From the NCBI RefSeq assembly GCF_029167205.1, contig NZ_JARFPL010000001.1, positions 1 through 64,000 of the forward strand: 64,000 nucleotides of DNA. The letters are read 5' to 3'. Below the pieces are notes generated by a model. The model was given only the letters and a program-made list of their open reading frames with translations, was not told the DNA's origin and ran no database searches. The position numbers were made by a program, and so were the translations under genes. This DNA comes from Methanocrinis alkalitolerans (GTDB taxonomy: Archaea; Halobacteriota; Methanosarcinia; Methanotrichales; Methanotrichaceae). Shown here in pieces: positions 26,383 to 35,926 of this stretch (the stretch's first letter is position 1; every line of letters starts with the position of its first letter).

Positions 26383-27543
26383 ATGAGGTTGAAAAAAATA
26401 AAATTAGCGATTGCCGGCCTCGGCAACTGCGCCAGCTCTCTCATCCAAGGGATTGAATATTATAAAACTTCTGATGATGAAAATTGTATAGGGCTGATGC
26501 ATCGGTCCATCGGAGGATACAGCCCCGGCGACATAGATGTGGTGGCGGCTTTCGACATCGACGAAAGAAAGGTGGGAAAGGACGTCAGCGATGCCATCTT
26601 CGCCCCGCCAAACTGCACCAAGTCCTTCTATCCCGACGTCCCCTTCATGGGAGTTGTGGTGAAGAAGGGGCCGGTCCTGGACGGGGTCGCTCCTCACATG
26701 TCCTCTTACGACGAGAACAAGACCTTCGTCGTCTCCGACCTCGAGCCCTGCGACGTGGTGGCTGAGCTGGAAGATAGCGGCGCCGAGGTTCTCATCAACT
26801 ACATGCCCGTAGGCTCGGAGGAGGCGAGCAGGTTCTATGCCCAGGCGGCCCTGGATGCCGGAGTGGGTTACGTCAACTGCATGCCGGTATTCATAGCCTC
26901 CGATCCCGTCTGGGCGGAGAAGTTCAAGGACGCGGGCGTCCCCATAGTAGGCGACGACGTCAAGAGCCAGATAGGCGCCACCATAGTCCACAGGACCCTG
27001 GCCAAGCTCTTCACCGATCGGGGATGCAAGCTCGACCGGACCTACCAGCTGAACACCGGCGGAAACACCGACTTTTTGAATATGCTCAACCAGGAGCGTC
27101 TCAAGTCCAAGAGAATCTCCAAGACGGAGGCGGTCCAGTCGGTCCTCGACATCCCCCTCATGGCCGACGACATCCACATCGGACCCTCTGACTACGTCCC
27201 ATGGCAGAAGGACAACAAGATCTGCTTTTTGAGGATGGAGGGGCGGATCTTCGGCGACGTGCCCATCGACCTCGAGCTCCGGCTCTCCGTAGAGGACTCC
27301 CCCAACAGCGGCGGGTCCACCATCGACGCCATAAGGGTCTGTAAGATGGCCATCGACAGGAAGGTCGGCGGGCCCCTCATCGAGATATCGGCCTACACCA
27401 TGAAACATCCGCCGATACAGTATCCCGACCACGTGGCGAGGGAGATGTTGGAGAGTTTCATCAAGGGGGAGGTCTACGACGTCGGCCCCGACTCCCCCCT
27501 GGGGCGAGAGATGGCCACCGCCGTCCAGGAGAAGGGCGAGTGA
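26383..27543 (+). CDS. L-myo-inositol-1-phosphate synthase
   Basis: This 386-residue NAD-dependent enzyme isomerises glucose 6-phosphate to inositol 1-phosphate, the head group precursor of archaeal phosphoinositol lipids. The Rossmann motif is KLAIAGLGNCASSLIQGIEYY; other conserved parts are NYMPVGSEEA, GDDVKSQIGATIVHR, the catalytic region TGGNTDFLNML and the DAIRVCKMA segment. An unusually long non-coding leader of 249 bp (26134-26382) with a TATA-like CCTATAGGTTTATC near 26306 precedes it, consistent with a single-gene unit. Confidence 0.9.
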   Translation: MRLKKIKLAIAGLGNCASSLIQGIEYYKTSDDENCIGLMHRSIGGYSPGDIDVVAAFDIDERKVGKDVSDAIFAPPNCTKSFYPDVPFMGVVVKKGPVLDGVAPHMSSYDENKTFVVSDLEPCDVVAELEDSGAEVLINYMPVGSEEASRFYAQAALDAGVGYVNCMPVFIASDPVWAEKFKDAGVPIVGDDVKSQIGATIVHRTLAKLFTDRGCKLDRTYQLNTGGNTDFLNMLNQERLKSKRISKTEAVQSVLDIPLMADDIHIGPSDYVPWQKDNKICFLRMEGRIFGDVPIDLELRLSVEDSPNSGGSTIDAIRVCKMAIDRKVGGPLIEISAYTMKHPPIQYPDHVAREMLESFIKGEVYDVGPDSPLGREMATAVQEKGE

Positions 27544-27755
27544 GGCCGCGAGATCAAAAAGCCGAGTCGTGCGCCTCCTAATCACATCCCTCGTCCTCCG
27601 AACGATAGATCGCCATAGGGATAAACCCGCCCAGAAGGCAAAATCATGGGGCTTCTGATTCGCCGTCTCATCATCGATGCCCACCATCACAGGTTCAGGT
27701 CATATTTCGGTCTGTCCTCTGGGCGTCGTACCCCAGAGCTCGTCGGAGGCCGCAT

Positions 27756-29411
27756 ATGATCAGGGTTCTTTTGGTCGACGACGACCCCACCCTTCTGGAG
27801 CTCACCCGGATCTTCCTGGAGAGGTCCGGCGATATCGCCGTCGACGCCGCGGGATCTGCCCTCGAGGCGCTTTTAAGGCTTGAGGGAGTGGCGGACCCTT
27901 ATGATGTGGTCATATCCGATTATGCCATGCCGGAGATGGACGGCATCACTTTTCTGAAGGCTGTACGAGGCCGGAAGCTCGATATCCCCTTCATCCTCTT
28001 CACGGGAAAAAGCCGGGAGGAGGTGGTGATCGAGGCGCTCAACTCCGGCGTCGACTACTACATACAAAAGGGCGGCGATCCGAAGGTCCTCTTTGCAGAG
28101 CTGACCCATCAGATCCGGCAGGCAGCAGATCGCGAGAGGGCCAGGAGGGAGGATCAGATAGAGAGGGTGCTGGCCCTGGAGCTCTCCGGGGCGACCTCTC
28201 TATCGGCAGCCCTGAAGCTCTGCGTCGATGCAGCTATGGAGGTCTCGGAGGCCGACTGCGGGACGATGTACCTTCTGGACAGAACCTCCGGAAGCTTCGT
28301 CATCCGCTACTCCACCGGGTTCTCTTCTGAGTTCGTCGAGGAGATATCCAAAAGGAGGCGAAGTCCGGGGACGTCGCTGATCGCGAGGGCCAAGAGGTCC
28401 ATATACATCCGATATCAAGATAAGGACCTCCCCCTCCAGGAGGCCCGGGAGCGGGAGGGGCTCCGGGCCATGGCCGTAGTCCCGGTCCACCATGAGAACG
28501 AGGTGGTGGGCTACTACAGCGTAGGAACTCACGCCTCAGATGAGATCCCTCACCAGAGACGTAGCGGCCTGGAGACCATCGCCGCCATGACGGGAAACGC
28601 CATCTTTCGCCTCCAGGCCGAGGAAGATCTCCGGAGGAGCGAGGAGGAGCTTCGGGCCATCTTCAAGGCGGCGGAGGTCGCTTTCGTCATAACCGATGCC
28701 ACCGACCCAGACCCCACCGTCCTGGAGTTCAGCCCCGGGGCTGAGAAGATCTTCGGCTATAGTCGCCAGGAGATGGTGGGGGGGGCGGTCTCAAGGCTTC
28801 ATCTCCCTGAGGATGTGGCCCTCTTCCCCGAGGTACACCGGCAGATGAGGGAGGGGGGCCGGGGCTTTTCTGGGCTCATGACCCTGGTACGAAAGAACGG
28901 CGAGAGGTTTCCCGCCCTCTTCTCGACCCACCCCCTCTTCGACGAGTCGGGGCGGATGCGGGCAGCCCTTGGCGTCAGCATCGACGTTACCGAACAGAGG
29001 CTCGTCGAAGAAGCTCTCAAAGAGAGCGAGGAACGGCTGAAGTTGGCGGTAGAGGGGGGCAACCTTGCGGTCTGGGACTGGAACCTGGCGACGGGGGAGG
29101 AGGCTTTCAGCGATAAATGGTGCGAGATATTGGGGTACTCCGTCGAGGAGCTGAAGGCCAGCCTCGGGATCTGGGACCGGCTCGTCCATCCCGACGACCA
29201 TGCGAGGGTAAAGCAGGCCTTGAGGAATCACCTCGACGGGCTGACCCCTTACTGTGAGACCGAACAGAGGATGAGGTCTAAAGACGGGCGCTGGGTCTGG
29301 ATTTGGGGCCGGGGTAAGGTGGTATCATGGGACGAGAGAGGCCGTCCGGCGAGGATGACCGGGGTCATCCAGGAGATGAGGGGAGGGAGGGGCGGATCCC
29401 GGGACCTCTGA
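27756..29411 (+). CDS. REC-GAF-PAS-PAS signalling protein, no kinase
   Basis: The 551-residue protein starts with a response-regulator receiver (VLLVDDDPTL, phosphoacceptor Asp in VVISDYAMPEMDG near residue 53, Lys in LFTGKSRE), followed by a GAF domain (about 135-285), and two PAS domains (about 295-415 and 425-545, each with a PAC-like tail). It ends right after the second PAC segment (ARMTGVIQEMRGG). A histidine kinase or output domain would normally follow, and none is visible in any downstream frame. It may be a signalling adaptor or a truncated kinase. Confidence 0.82.
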   Translation: MIRVLLVDDDPTLLELTRIFLERSGDIAVDAAGSALEALLRLEGVADPYDVVISDYAMPEMDGITFLKAVRGRKLDIPFILFTGKSREEVVIEALNSGVDYYIQKGGDPKVLFAELTHQIRQAADRERARREDQIERVLALELSGATSLSAALKLCVDAAMEVSEADCGTMYLLDRTSGSFVIRYSTGFSSEFVEEISKRRRSPGTSLIARAKRSIYIRYQDKDLPLQEAREREGLRAMAVVPVHHENEVVGYYSVGTHASDEIPHQRRSGLETIAAMTGNAIFRLQAEEDLRRSEEELRAIFKAAEVAFVITDATDPDPTVLEFSPGAEKIFGYSRQEMVGGAVSRLHLPEDVALFPEVHRQMREGGRGFSGLMTLVRKNGERFPALFSTHPLFDESGRMRAALGVSIDVTEQRLVEEALKESEERLKLAVEGGNLAVWDWNLATGEEAFSDKWCEILGYSVEELKASLGIWDRLVHPDDHARVKQALRNHLDGLTPYCETEQRMRSKDGRWVWIWGRGKVVSWDERGRPARMTGVIQEMRGGRGGSRDL

Positions 29412-29507
29412 GGTTTCTCCTCGCCGGTGGAGACGAGGGAGAAATAATGGCGTCGGATACAGTAGTCCCGGAGAACCTTTTTATCCCGCCCCGCCAACGA
29501 CCCATCC

Positions 29508-29789
29508 ATGACCAAACAGGTTCATGCCGCCCACATACTCGTAAAAACGGAGAAGAAGGCGAAGGAGGTCCTCGATAAGATCCACAAGGGCGAGAGCTTC
29601 GCCGAGATGGCCCGGAAGTACTCCGACTGCCCCTCAGGGAAGAACAAGGGCGACCTCGGATGGTTCGGGAAGGGGAAGATGGTCCCCGAGTTCGAGAGGG
29701 CCGCCTTCGAGGGGGATAAGGGGAAGGTCCTGGGGCCGGTGAAGACCGACTTCGGCTATCATATTATAAAAGTTCTCGACAAGAAGTAG
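29508..29789 (+). CDS. parvulin-type peptidyl-prolyl isomerase
   Basis: This 93-residue single-domain rotamase catalyses cis-trans isomerisation of proline bonds. The parvulin signature is complete: AAHILVKTEKKAKEVLDKI, then FAEMARKYSDCPSGKNKGDL, GWFGKGKMVPEFERAAF, and a final FGYHIIKVLDKK. It has no signal peptide, so it acts in the cytoplasm. The ATG lies at 29508, about 25 bp from a TTTTTATCC TATA-like stretch, implying a nearly leaderless transcript. Confidence 0.9.
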   Translation: MTKQVHAAHILVKTEKKAKEVLDKIHKGESFAEMARKYSDCPSGKNKGDLGWFGKGKMVPEFERAAFEGDKGKVLGPVKTDFGYHIIKVLDKK

Positions 29790-29933
29790 GCTTCTCTTAG
29801 AATCGGCTCCTCCATGGTGAAGAAAGCGAGCAACGACGAGAGTGCTTATATCAACTTCTCCGAAAGTGCTGCAGCTCTCGTCAGACGGATTGCCATAGCC
29901 TCGGGCGGCGGCGTCAGGCGCCCTCGGGCCAAA

Positions 29934-29943
29934 CCTATAAATC
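29934..29943 (+). promoter_or_regulatory. TATA box of the first SLC13-type permease
   Basis: CCTATAAATC with a purine-rich flank lies 26 bp before the start codon at 29969, the distance expected for a leaderless archaeal transcript. Confidence 0.55.
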
Positions 29944-29968
29944 TCATTCCCCCATAATTTGTTGGGTG

Positions 29969-31780
29969 ATGGCCGGAGATGAGATTCTGATATTCGGGAT
30001 GACCGGAGATCAGGTCATGATCTTCGGCGTCCTTCTATTGGCGCTCATCTTCTTCGTCTGGGGTCGATGGCGCTACGACATAGTATCTCTCCTCGTCCTC
30101 CTCACCGCCGCCATCGTCGGCCTCGTCCCCTGGGACCAGGCATTCCTCGGCTTCGGCCATCCCGCCGTCATCACCGTCGCCGCCGTCCTCGTCGCCAGCC
30201 GGGGCCTTTTGAACTCGGGTGTCATCGACGTAATGGCGGGGTGGCTCTCCCGGGCGGGGGACTCCCCGACCCGCCAGGTAGCCTCCCTCACCGGCCTCAT
30301 AACCCTCCTATCCGGTTTCATGAACAACGTCGGCGCCATGGCCCTCCTCCTCCCCGTCGGCGTCAGGATGGCGATCAAAAGCGGCAACTCCCCATCGATC
30401 CTTCTGATGCCCCTAGCCTTCGGATCCCTTCTTGGAGGACTGTTGACCCTGATCGGAACCCCTCCCAATATCATAATCGCCACCTTCAGGGCCGAGAGCG
30501 TCGGCGAGCCCTTCAGCATGTTCGACTTCACCCCCGTCGGACTGGGGGTGGCTGTTGCAGGGTGGCTGTTCATATCTATGATAGGCTGGAGGCTCGTTCC
30601 AGCCCGCAGGTCTCCTTCATCCAAGGAGAGGCTCTTCGAGATAGAGAACTACCTCACCGAGGTCCTGGTCCCTGAGAGAGCGAAGCTCGCGGGTAAGACC
30701 CTCCAGGAGGTGAGGGAGGTCTCCAAGGCCGAATTTCAGGTTCTCGGTCTTCAGAGCGGCGAGATGAAAATTGCGTCGCCCTCTATCTTCCATCCTCTGA
30801 TGCCCGGGGATATCCTCCTGGTGGAGTCGGACGCCGATGAGCTGAAGATCTTCCTCGACGATACCGGTTTCAAGCTCGGCGAGGAGAAGAAGCTCGGCGA
30901 GGAGGCCCTCAGCTCAGAGGATATGGATATAGTTGAGGCGGTCGTCAAGACCGATTCGAGACTGATAGGCAGGACGGCGAGGTCTGTTAATATGAGGTGG
31001 CGGTACGGGGTCAATCTCGTAGGGGTCGCCCGCCACGGCGTCCAGCTCCATAAGCGGCTGGGACGGGTCAGGTTTCAGCCAGGCGACGTCCTCCTCATCC
31101 AGGTACCGAGGGAGGTCCTGCCGGAGGTGTTGAGCACCATGGGGTGTCTCCCCCTGGCGGAGCGGGGGCTCCGCCTCGCCCATACGAGGCGGATAGTCCT
31201 ATCCGTCGCGATCTTTGGATCGGCGATATTGGCGGTGGCCGCAGGCCTCCTCCCCGTCCAGATCGCCGTGGTTTTGGCGGCGGTGGCTATGGTGATGGGG
31301 GGGATCCTCAACCTGAGGGAGGTGTACACCTCTATAGACTGGCCCGTGATAATCCTTCTGGGGGCCATGATCCCCGTGGGACGGGCTCTTGAGACGACGG
31401 GTGGCGCAGGCCTCATCGCTGAGAGCATCCTTGCCGTATCCGGAAACTATACCCCTGTCGTATCCCTGGCGATGCTCCTTGTCATCACCATGTTCCTATC
31501 GGATATAGTAAACAACGCCGCGGCAGCGGTATTGATGGCGCCTATCGGCCTTGGGGTCGCCCAGTTCATGAACCTCTCCCCGGATCCCTTCCTGATGGCC
31601 GTCGCCATAGGAGCATCCTGCGCCTTTCTTACGCCGATCGGACATCAGTCCAATACTCTGGTGATGGGCCCAGGTGGGTACCAGTTCGGAGATTACTGGA
31701 GGATGGGGCTGCCCATGGAGATGGTCATAGCCGTCGTCTCTATCCCCCTCATCGTATTGGTCTGGCCCTTCAGCGGGTGA
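29969..31780 (+). CDS. SLC13/ArsB-type permease with RCK_C domains 1
   Basis: The protein of about 603 residues is an ion-transporter-superfamily permease. Two membrane halves carry the hallmark repeats FMNNVGAMALLLPVG and DIVNNAAAAVLMAPIG; the first half also has IGTPPNIIIATFR, the second IGHQSNTLVMGPGGY. Between them, residues 220-400 hold two regulatory TrkA-C/RCK_C domains. Family members move sulfate, dicarboxylates or similar anions with sodium or protons; substrate here is unknown. A paralogue follows directly at 31885. ATG 29969 is preferred over GTG 29966. Confidence 0.85.
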   Translation: MAGDEILIFGMTGDQVMIFGVLLLALIFFVWGRWRYDIVSLLVLLTAAIVGLVPWDQAFLGFGHPAVITVAAVLVASRGLLNSGVIDVMAGWLSRAGDSPTRQVASLTGLITLLSGFMNNVGAMALLLPVGVRMAIKSGNSPSILLMPLAFGSLLGGLLTLIGTPPNIIIATFRAESVGEPFSMFDFTPVGLGVAVAGWLFISMIGWRLVPARRSPSSKERLFEIENYLTEVLVPERAKLAGKTLQEVREVSKAEFQVLGLQSGEMKIASPSIFHPLMPGDILLVESDADELKIFLDDTGFKLGEEKKLGEEALSSEDMDIVEAVVKTDSRLIGRTARSVNMRWRYGVNLVGVARHGVQLHKRLGRVRFQPGDVLLIQVPREVLPEVLSTMGCLPLAERGLRLAHTRRIVLSVAIFGSAILAVAAGLLPVQIAVVLAAVAMVMGGILNLREVYTSIDWPVIILLGAMIPVGRALETTGGAGLIAESILAVSGNYTPVVSLAMLLVITMFLSDIVNNAAAAVLMAPIGLGVAQFMNLSPDPFLMAVAIGASCAFLTPIGHQSNTLVMGPGGYQFGDYWRMGLPMEMVIAVVSIPLIVLVWPFSG

Positions 31781-31848
31781 ACTGGATGGACCGGACCGGC
31801 GGGAACGACGGGAATGGGTGAGGATCGATCTCCTCTCCAGCCATCAAA

Positions 31849-31860
31849 AAAATATAAATT
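31849..31860 (+). promoter_or_regulatory. TATA box of the second SLC13-type permease
   Basis: AAAATATAAATT lies 25 bp ahead of the TTG at 31885 and 49 bp ahead of ATG 31909, so the second permease is transcribed on its own. Confidence 0.55.
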
Positions 31861-31884
31861 CTAAAAGAATTATATGATCAAGAA

Positions 31885-33687
31885 TTGTTGGGGGACGATC
31901 TGGTGGCGATGGGGACAGAACAGCTCCTGATATTCGGCATTCTGGGACTCACCCTCCTCCTCTTCATCTGGGGGCGGTGGCGGTACGACATCGTCGCGAT
32001 GATGGCGCTCATCGCCGCGGCGATATCTGGGGTCGTACCCTGGAACGAGGCCTTCTCGGGCTTCGCCCATCCGGCGGTGGTGACGGTAGCCGCGATCCTC
32101 ATCGTCAGCAGGGCCCTCCTCAACTCCGGGATCGTCGATCAGATCCAGAGGTCGATCACCAGCCCCAAAGATTCGACGAAGCGGCAGGTGCGGTCGCTGA
32201 CGGGTCTCGTGGCGGTCCTATCCGGGTTCATGAACAACGTGGGTGCGCTCGCGATCCTCCTCCCCGTGAGCCTCCGCGTCTCCCGGAGGACCGGCAATCC
32301 TCCCTCCGCCCTACTGATGCCCCTGGCCTTCGGGTCCCTCCTCGGTGGCCTCTTGACCCTCATAGGCACTCCGCCCAATATCATAGTCGCCTCCTACAGG
32401 GCCAAGGTGGTGGGCGAACCGTTCAGGATGTTCGACTTCACCCCCGTCGGAGCAGGGGTCCTTCTGGCAGGCCTCCTCTTCATATGGATCTTCGGCTGGA
32501 AGCTGACCCCCCAGAGGAAGGGGCGATCCTCGAAGGAGGACCTCTTCAAGATCGAGAACTACATCACCGAGATATGGGTATCCAGCAGGTCGAAGGTCGC
32601 AGGAAAGAGGCTCCGGCTTCTGAAGCAGGCCCCTGTATCGGATATGCAGATATTGGGCCTCGTTCGGGGCGATATCCGGATCCCCATGCCCGCCGGAGAC
32701 GAGGTCCTGGAGCCGGGGGACATCCTGGCGGTGGAAACTTCTGCCGAAAATATAAAATCGCTCCTGAAGTGGGGCCGGTTTGAGCTCCTGGGAGGTATGA
32801 GGGTCGGAAAGAAGGCGCTCATCTCCAAGGAGATCGGGCTTATCGAGGCGGTCGTCGCCACCGACTCCCCGATGTTGGGGGAGACGGCGAGGAGCCTATC
32901 TCTCGCCCAGCGGTATGATATGAACCTCATAGCCGTCGCCCGGCGGGGGGAGGTCTTGGCGGAGAGGCTCAGCGAGATCGCCTTCCAGCCGGGGGATGTC
33001 CTCCTGATGCAGGGGCCGTCGGGGACGATACCCGAGGTTCTGGAATCCCTGGGCTGCCTCCCTCTGGCCGAGCGGGGTATGAAGCTTGGGAGGCGCCAGA
33101 AGAATGCGGCAGTGCCTCTATCGATCTTCGGAGCTGCCCTCGGGGCGACGGCCGCGGGGATCCTCCCCGTGGAGATCGCCTTCACATCGGCGGCGTTGGG
33201 GATGGTCCTCGCCGGGGTCCTCACGATCCACGAGGCGTACGAGAGCATCGACTGGCCGATCATATTCCTCCTGGGCGCTCTCATCCCCGTCGGAGCGGCC
33301 CTGGAGAGCACCGGAGGGGCGGAGACGATCTCAGCCGCCCTCCTTCAGGCTATGAGCCCCTTCCCGGCTGCGGTGATCCTGGCGGCCCTCCTCGCCTGGA
33401 CTATGATCCTGACGAACATCGTCAACAACGCCGCAGCGGCGGTGATAATGGCCCCCATCGCCGTCAATGCCGCCCGGGTCTTGGAGCTCTCGCCCGACCC
33501 CTTCCTGATGGCCGTAGCCGTCGGCGCATCCTGCGCCTTTCTTACGCCGATCGGCCACCAGTCCAATACCCTGGTGATGGGTCCGGGAGGCTACCAGTTC
33601 GGGGACTACTGGCGGCTCGGCCTCCCCCTGAGCGTCGTCGCCGCCCTCGCCGCCGTCCCCCTGATCCTCCTCTTCTGGCCTCTTTGA
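31885..33687 (+). CDS. SLC13/ArsB-type permease with RCK_C domains 2
   Basis: This 600-residue permease is a close paralogue of the gene at 29969-31780, with the same order of membrane half, two RCK_C domains and second membrane half. Matching hallmarks are FMNNVGALAILLPVS, IGTPPNIIVASYR, NIVNNAAAAVIMAPIA and IGHQSNTLVMGPGGY. The RCK_C domains and the loops differ most, so the two copies may sense different ligands. TTG 31885 fits the promoter; ATG 31909 is possible and aligns with an internal Met of the first copy. Confidence 0.85.
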   Translation: MLGDDLVAMGTEQLLIFGILGLTLLLFIWGRWRYDIVAMMALIAAAISGVVPWNEAFSGFAHPAVVTVAAILIVSRALLNSGIVDQIQRSITSPKDSTKRQVRSLTGLVAVLSGFMNNVGALAILLPVSLRVSRRTGNPPSALLMPLAFGSLLGGLLTLIGTPPNIIVASYRAKVVGEPFRMFDFTPVGAGVLLAGLLFIWIFGWKLTPQRKGRSSKEDLFKIENYITEIWVSSRSKVAGKRLRLLKQAPVSDMQILGLVRGDIRIPMPAGDEVLEPGDILAVETSAENIKSLLKWGRFELLGGMRVGKKALISKEIGLIEAVVATDSPMLGETARSLSLAQRYDMNLIAVARRGEVLAERLSEIAFQPGDVLLMQGPSGTIPEVLESLGCLPLAERGMKLGRRQKNAAVPLSIFGAALGATAAGILPVEIAFTSAALGMVLAGVLTIHEAYESIDWPIIFLLGALIPVGAALESTGGAETISAALLQAMSPFPAAVILAALLAWTMILTNIVNNAAAAVIMAPIAVNAARVLELSPDPFLMAVAVGASCAFLTPIGHQSNTLVMGPGGYQFGDYWRLGLPLSVVAALAAVPLILLFWPL

Positions 33688-33765
33688 GGGGTGGCGGCTC
33701 GGAGATCCGGGCGGGATCGGTACGACATCCAGCTCCTCATCTCCCCTCTCCCTCTATCTGTTCCT

Positions 33766-34671
33766 TCAGGTCAAGATCGAGAGGGCCGCATCGTACCCCA
33801 TGGAATAGAGGGGGTACCACACCATCGAGGCCACCCCTCCCTTGCTGGAGTAGACGACCACCTGCTGGTCTTTGTCCAGGCCCCCGAACGCCTGGGCCAA
33901 GGCCTGGGAGCTCGCAAGGCCGTTTGAGCCCATTACCCTGGAATATTCGATGTGTATCGCCCCGTCCAGGTGGCCGGCGTTGTACTCGGCAGCGGTCCTT
34001 GGGTCTACCAACTGGTGGCCCGCCAGCTCGTCGGCGGAGGCGAAGAGGTCGAGGTTGGGGTTCGGGCTGTAGGTCTCAGGGGCTCGAGGGGTGGAGGTTT
34101 CGACGAACTGTAGCCCCGCAGCCTTGCGGCCTCCCTTGGTCCCCTCCAGGAGGCGGACGTCCTGGTGGCCCAGGTACTTCATCACCCAGAAGGCGAAGGT
34201 GTCGTATCCGTTGACGAAAGAGTCGCCGTAAATCACCAGAGGATCGTCCTCGGAGATCCCGGCCGCCCCGAAGATGGCGGCGATCTCCGCCGGCGACTTG
34301 AGGCTGTCGTCGGTGTGGAATACCTGGTCGAGGGGCAGGTGGATCGATCCCTCGATGTAAGATTCATCGCCGGGAACGCCGGCGTAAGCCATCACCAGCC
34401 TCTTCTCCCCCATCCTGTCTTCGTAGAGGGCTCTCGCGGTGATCGCCGATGAAGGCAGGTTCTGTACCGCACCCCCGGCGGTTGCTGAGGCTGACTCCAT
34501 AGAGCTTGCGCCTTCCATGCTCGCGCCTATGAACGATAGACCTGACGACCACGTTCCACCTCCTCCACAGCTAGCACAGCCGGCGAACGCTCCCCCCGAA
34601 AGGGCTACAGCGGTCGCCAGGACCGCTGCGAGAATCCGTATTGAACTTCTATAGTTTCCCATGAGATGCAT
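33766..34671 (-). CDS. exported rhodanese-like protein without active Cys
   Basis: The 301-residue protein has a signal peptide with a lipobox-like AFAGC (Cys32), then two rhodanese domains (about 75-190 and 210-300). Two-domain sulfurtransferases carry the catalytic Cys in the second domain in a VVYC loop; here that loop reads VVVYSSKGG, with Ser275 in place of Cys, and the first domain has Asp. A sulfur-transfer activity is therefore unlikely, though binding or structural use is possible. It is divergent from the thioredoxin-like gene at 34865. ATG at residue 4 is an alternative start. Confidence 0.8.
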   Translation of the reverse strand: MHLMGNYRSSIRILAAVLATAVALSGGAFAGCASCGGGGTWSSGLSFIGASMEGASSMESASATAGGAVQNLPSSAITARALYEDRMGEKRLVMAYAGVPGDESYIEGSIHLPLDQVFHTDDSLKSPAEIAAIFGAAGISEDDPLVIYGDSFVNGYDTFAFWVMKYLGHQDVRLLEGTKGGRKAAGLQFVETSTPRAPETYSPNPNLDLFASADELAGHQLVDPRTAAEYNAGHLDGAIHIEYSRVMGSNGLASSQALAQAFGGLDKDQQVVVYSSKGGVASMVWYPLYSMGYDAALSILT

Positions 34672-34864
34672 CCTCCTTGATGGTTTGCTATTAACGACTC
34701 CGTCCGCCCCTTCGATCTCGATAGATCGTCCGCCCTTTATTCCGCGGACATGGCGAATCAGAGTCGGCCATGAAGTCGGGAAGGCGGGAAAGAAGATAAA
34801 TCTGATGATGGTGATGTATCCGGTGGGAGATGTTACAGCCTTGTCGCCGACAAAACCCGAGGAT

Positions 34865-35377
34865 ATGGCGGATCTGGGATTGTGGGCCTTCCTGGTCGCC
34901 TCGGTCCTGGTCTTCGCCGTCCCTGGAGCTGGGTCGGATGGTGGGGCGGGATGGGGCCCTGAAGGTTGGTGGATCGGTTATCCTGATCGACATCCTATTG
35001 CCGGATCTGCCGTCGAACACCCCTCCTGGGCCCTCGAACCCCTGAATGAGACGCCTGTGATCATACTCGTCCATCTGACCAACTGTCCCGCCTGCAAAAG
35101 ACAGGAGGCCGATCTAAAAAAAGTCCTCGCGGATCTCGGCGATGAAGTGGCCTACGTGGATCTGCTGTACGAACGCGATCCAGAAAAGTCCTGGGCTGGA
35201 CTTGCCTTATACGATCCTGCCGGAAGTCCCAGGACAGTCCCTCTGACGGTATTTCTGACCCGAGTCTTCGGGGTGGATGGCTCGGAGGTCGCATGGCAGA
35301 GCGCCATCGGATATCAGGGCGAGAGGTGGATCAGATCCCACCTGGTGGAGGCGATCCGCCTTTACGCCGGTAACTAA
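34865..35377 (+). CDS. exported thioredoxin-fold protein, CPAC motif
   Basis: From ATG 34865 the product of 170 residues starts with a hydrophobic signal (LWAFLVASVLVFAVPGAGS), then a thioredoxin-like domain with the redox motif NCPACKRQ at about residues 74-77 and a VPLTVFLTRVFG strand holding the cis-Pro region. The frame is open from 34661, but that longer form would begin inside the divergent rhodanese gene. It probably acts outside the membrane in disulfide chemistry and may pair with its divergent neighbour. Confidence 0.7.
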   Translation: MADLGLWAFLVASVLVFAVPGAGSDGGAGWGPEGWWIGYPDRHPIAGSAVEHPSWALEPLNETPVIILVHLTNCPACKRQEADLKKVLADLGDEVAYVDLLYERDPEKSWAGLALYDPAGSPRTVPLTVFLTRVFGVDGSEVAWQSAIGYQGERWIRSHLVEAIRLYAGN

Positions 35378-35462
35378 GCTTCTTCTGGAGCCTTTCATCA
35401 AAAGGAATAAATGGTAATAATTCAAAGACCCGGATCGTAGTAACAGGGAGGTTAGGTTATCC

Positions 35463-35858
35463 ATGAAAATAATTCTGATGGCTATATTGGCCACCATGCT
35501 CCTGGTGGGCATGGTCTCAGCCGCTGGAACTCCGATCGATCTGAGCACTCTGGGCAAAAAGGCGGAGATTAAGTCCACCATGACCCCCGTGATCATAAAG
35601 TACACAAGGGAAGCTCCCAGGGCCACCACCGACGCCGTGGACGTGAGGACCCTGGGGAGGTCCTTCGGCACCTTCACCGGCGCCTCCGGGATGCAGCCCG
35701 TGGAGCTGGGTGCCTCCAGGCCCGTCACCGTCACCCCCAGCTTCTCGATCTCCGTCAGCAACAGGACCTCTTCTCAGGTCACCCGGTATACCATGCCCTT
35801 CGCCATAGGGCAGCCGGCGATATACACGCCGCAACAGATGATCTTCGGAGGAGCTTGA
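35463..35858 (+). CDS. small exported protein, 131 aa
   Basis: A classical signal peptide (MKIILMAILATMLLVGMVSA) precedes a mature chain of about 110 residues rich in Thr, Ser, Pro and Val and free of cysteine. I recognise no family. AGGGAGG lies upstream of the ATG at a suitable distance. It probably is a surface or secreted protein; low complexity hints at an extended structure. It follows the thioredoxin-like gene by 85 bp on the same strand. Confidence 0.65.
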   Translation: MKIILMAILATMLLVGMVSAAGTPIDLSTLGKKAEIKSTMTPVIIKYTREAPRATTDAVDVRTLGRSFGTFTGASGMQPVELGASRPVTVTPSFSISVSNRTSSQVTRYTMPFAIGQPAIYTPQQMIFGGA

Positions 35859-35926
35859 ACCCCTCCTCTGAAGCGGTCGGAAGGGCGAGGGGTGGATATA
35901 ATCGTCTTCTATGGGGGCGGTGAATC

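Noticed and set aside
29815..29958. 47-codon frame before the first SLC13-type permease
   Set aside because: It contains the TATA box of the next gene and lacks a ribosome binding site.
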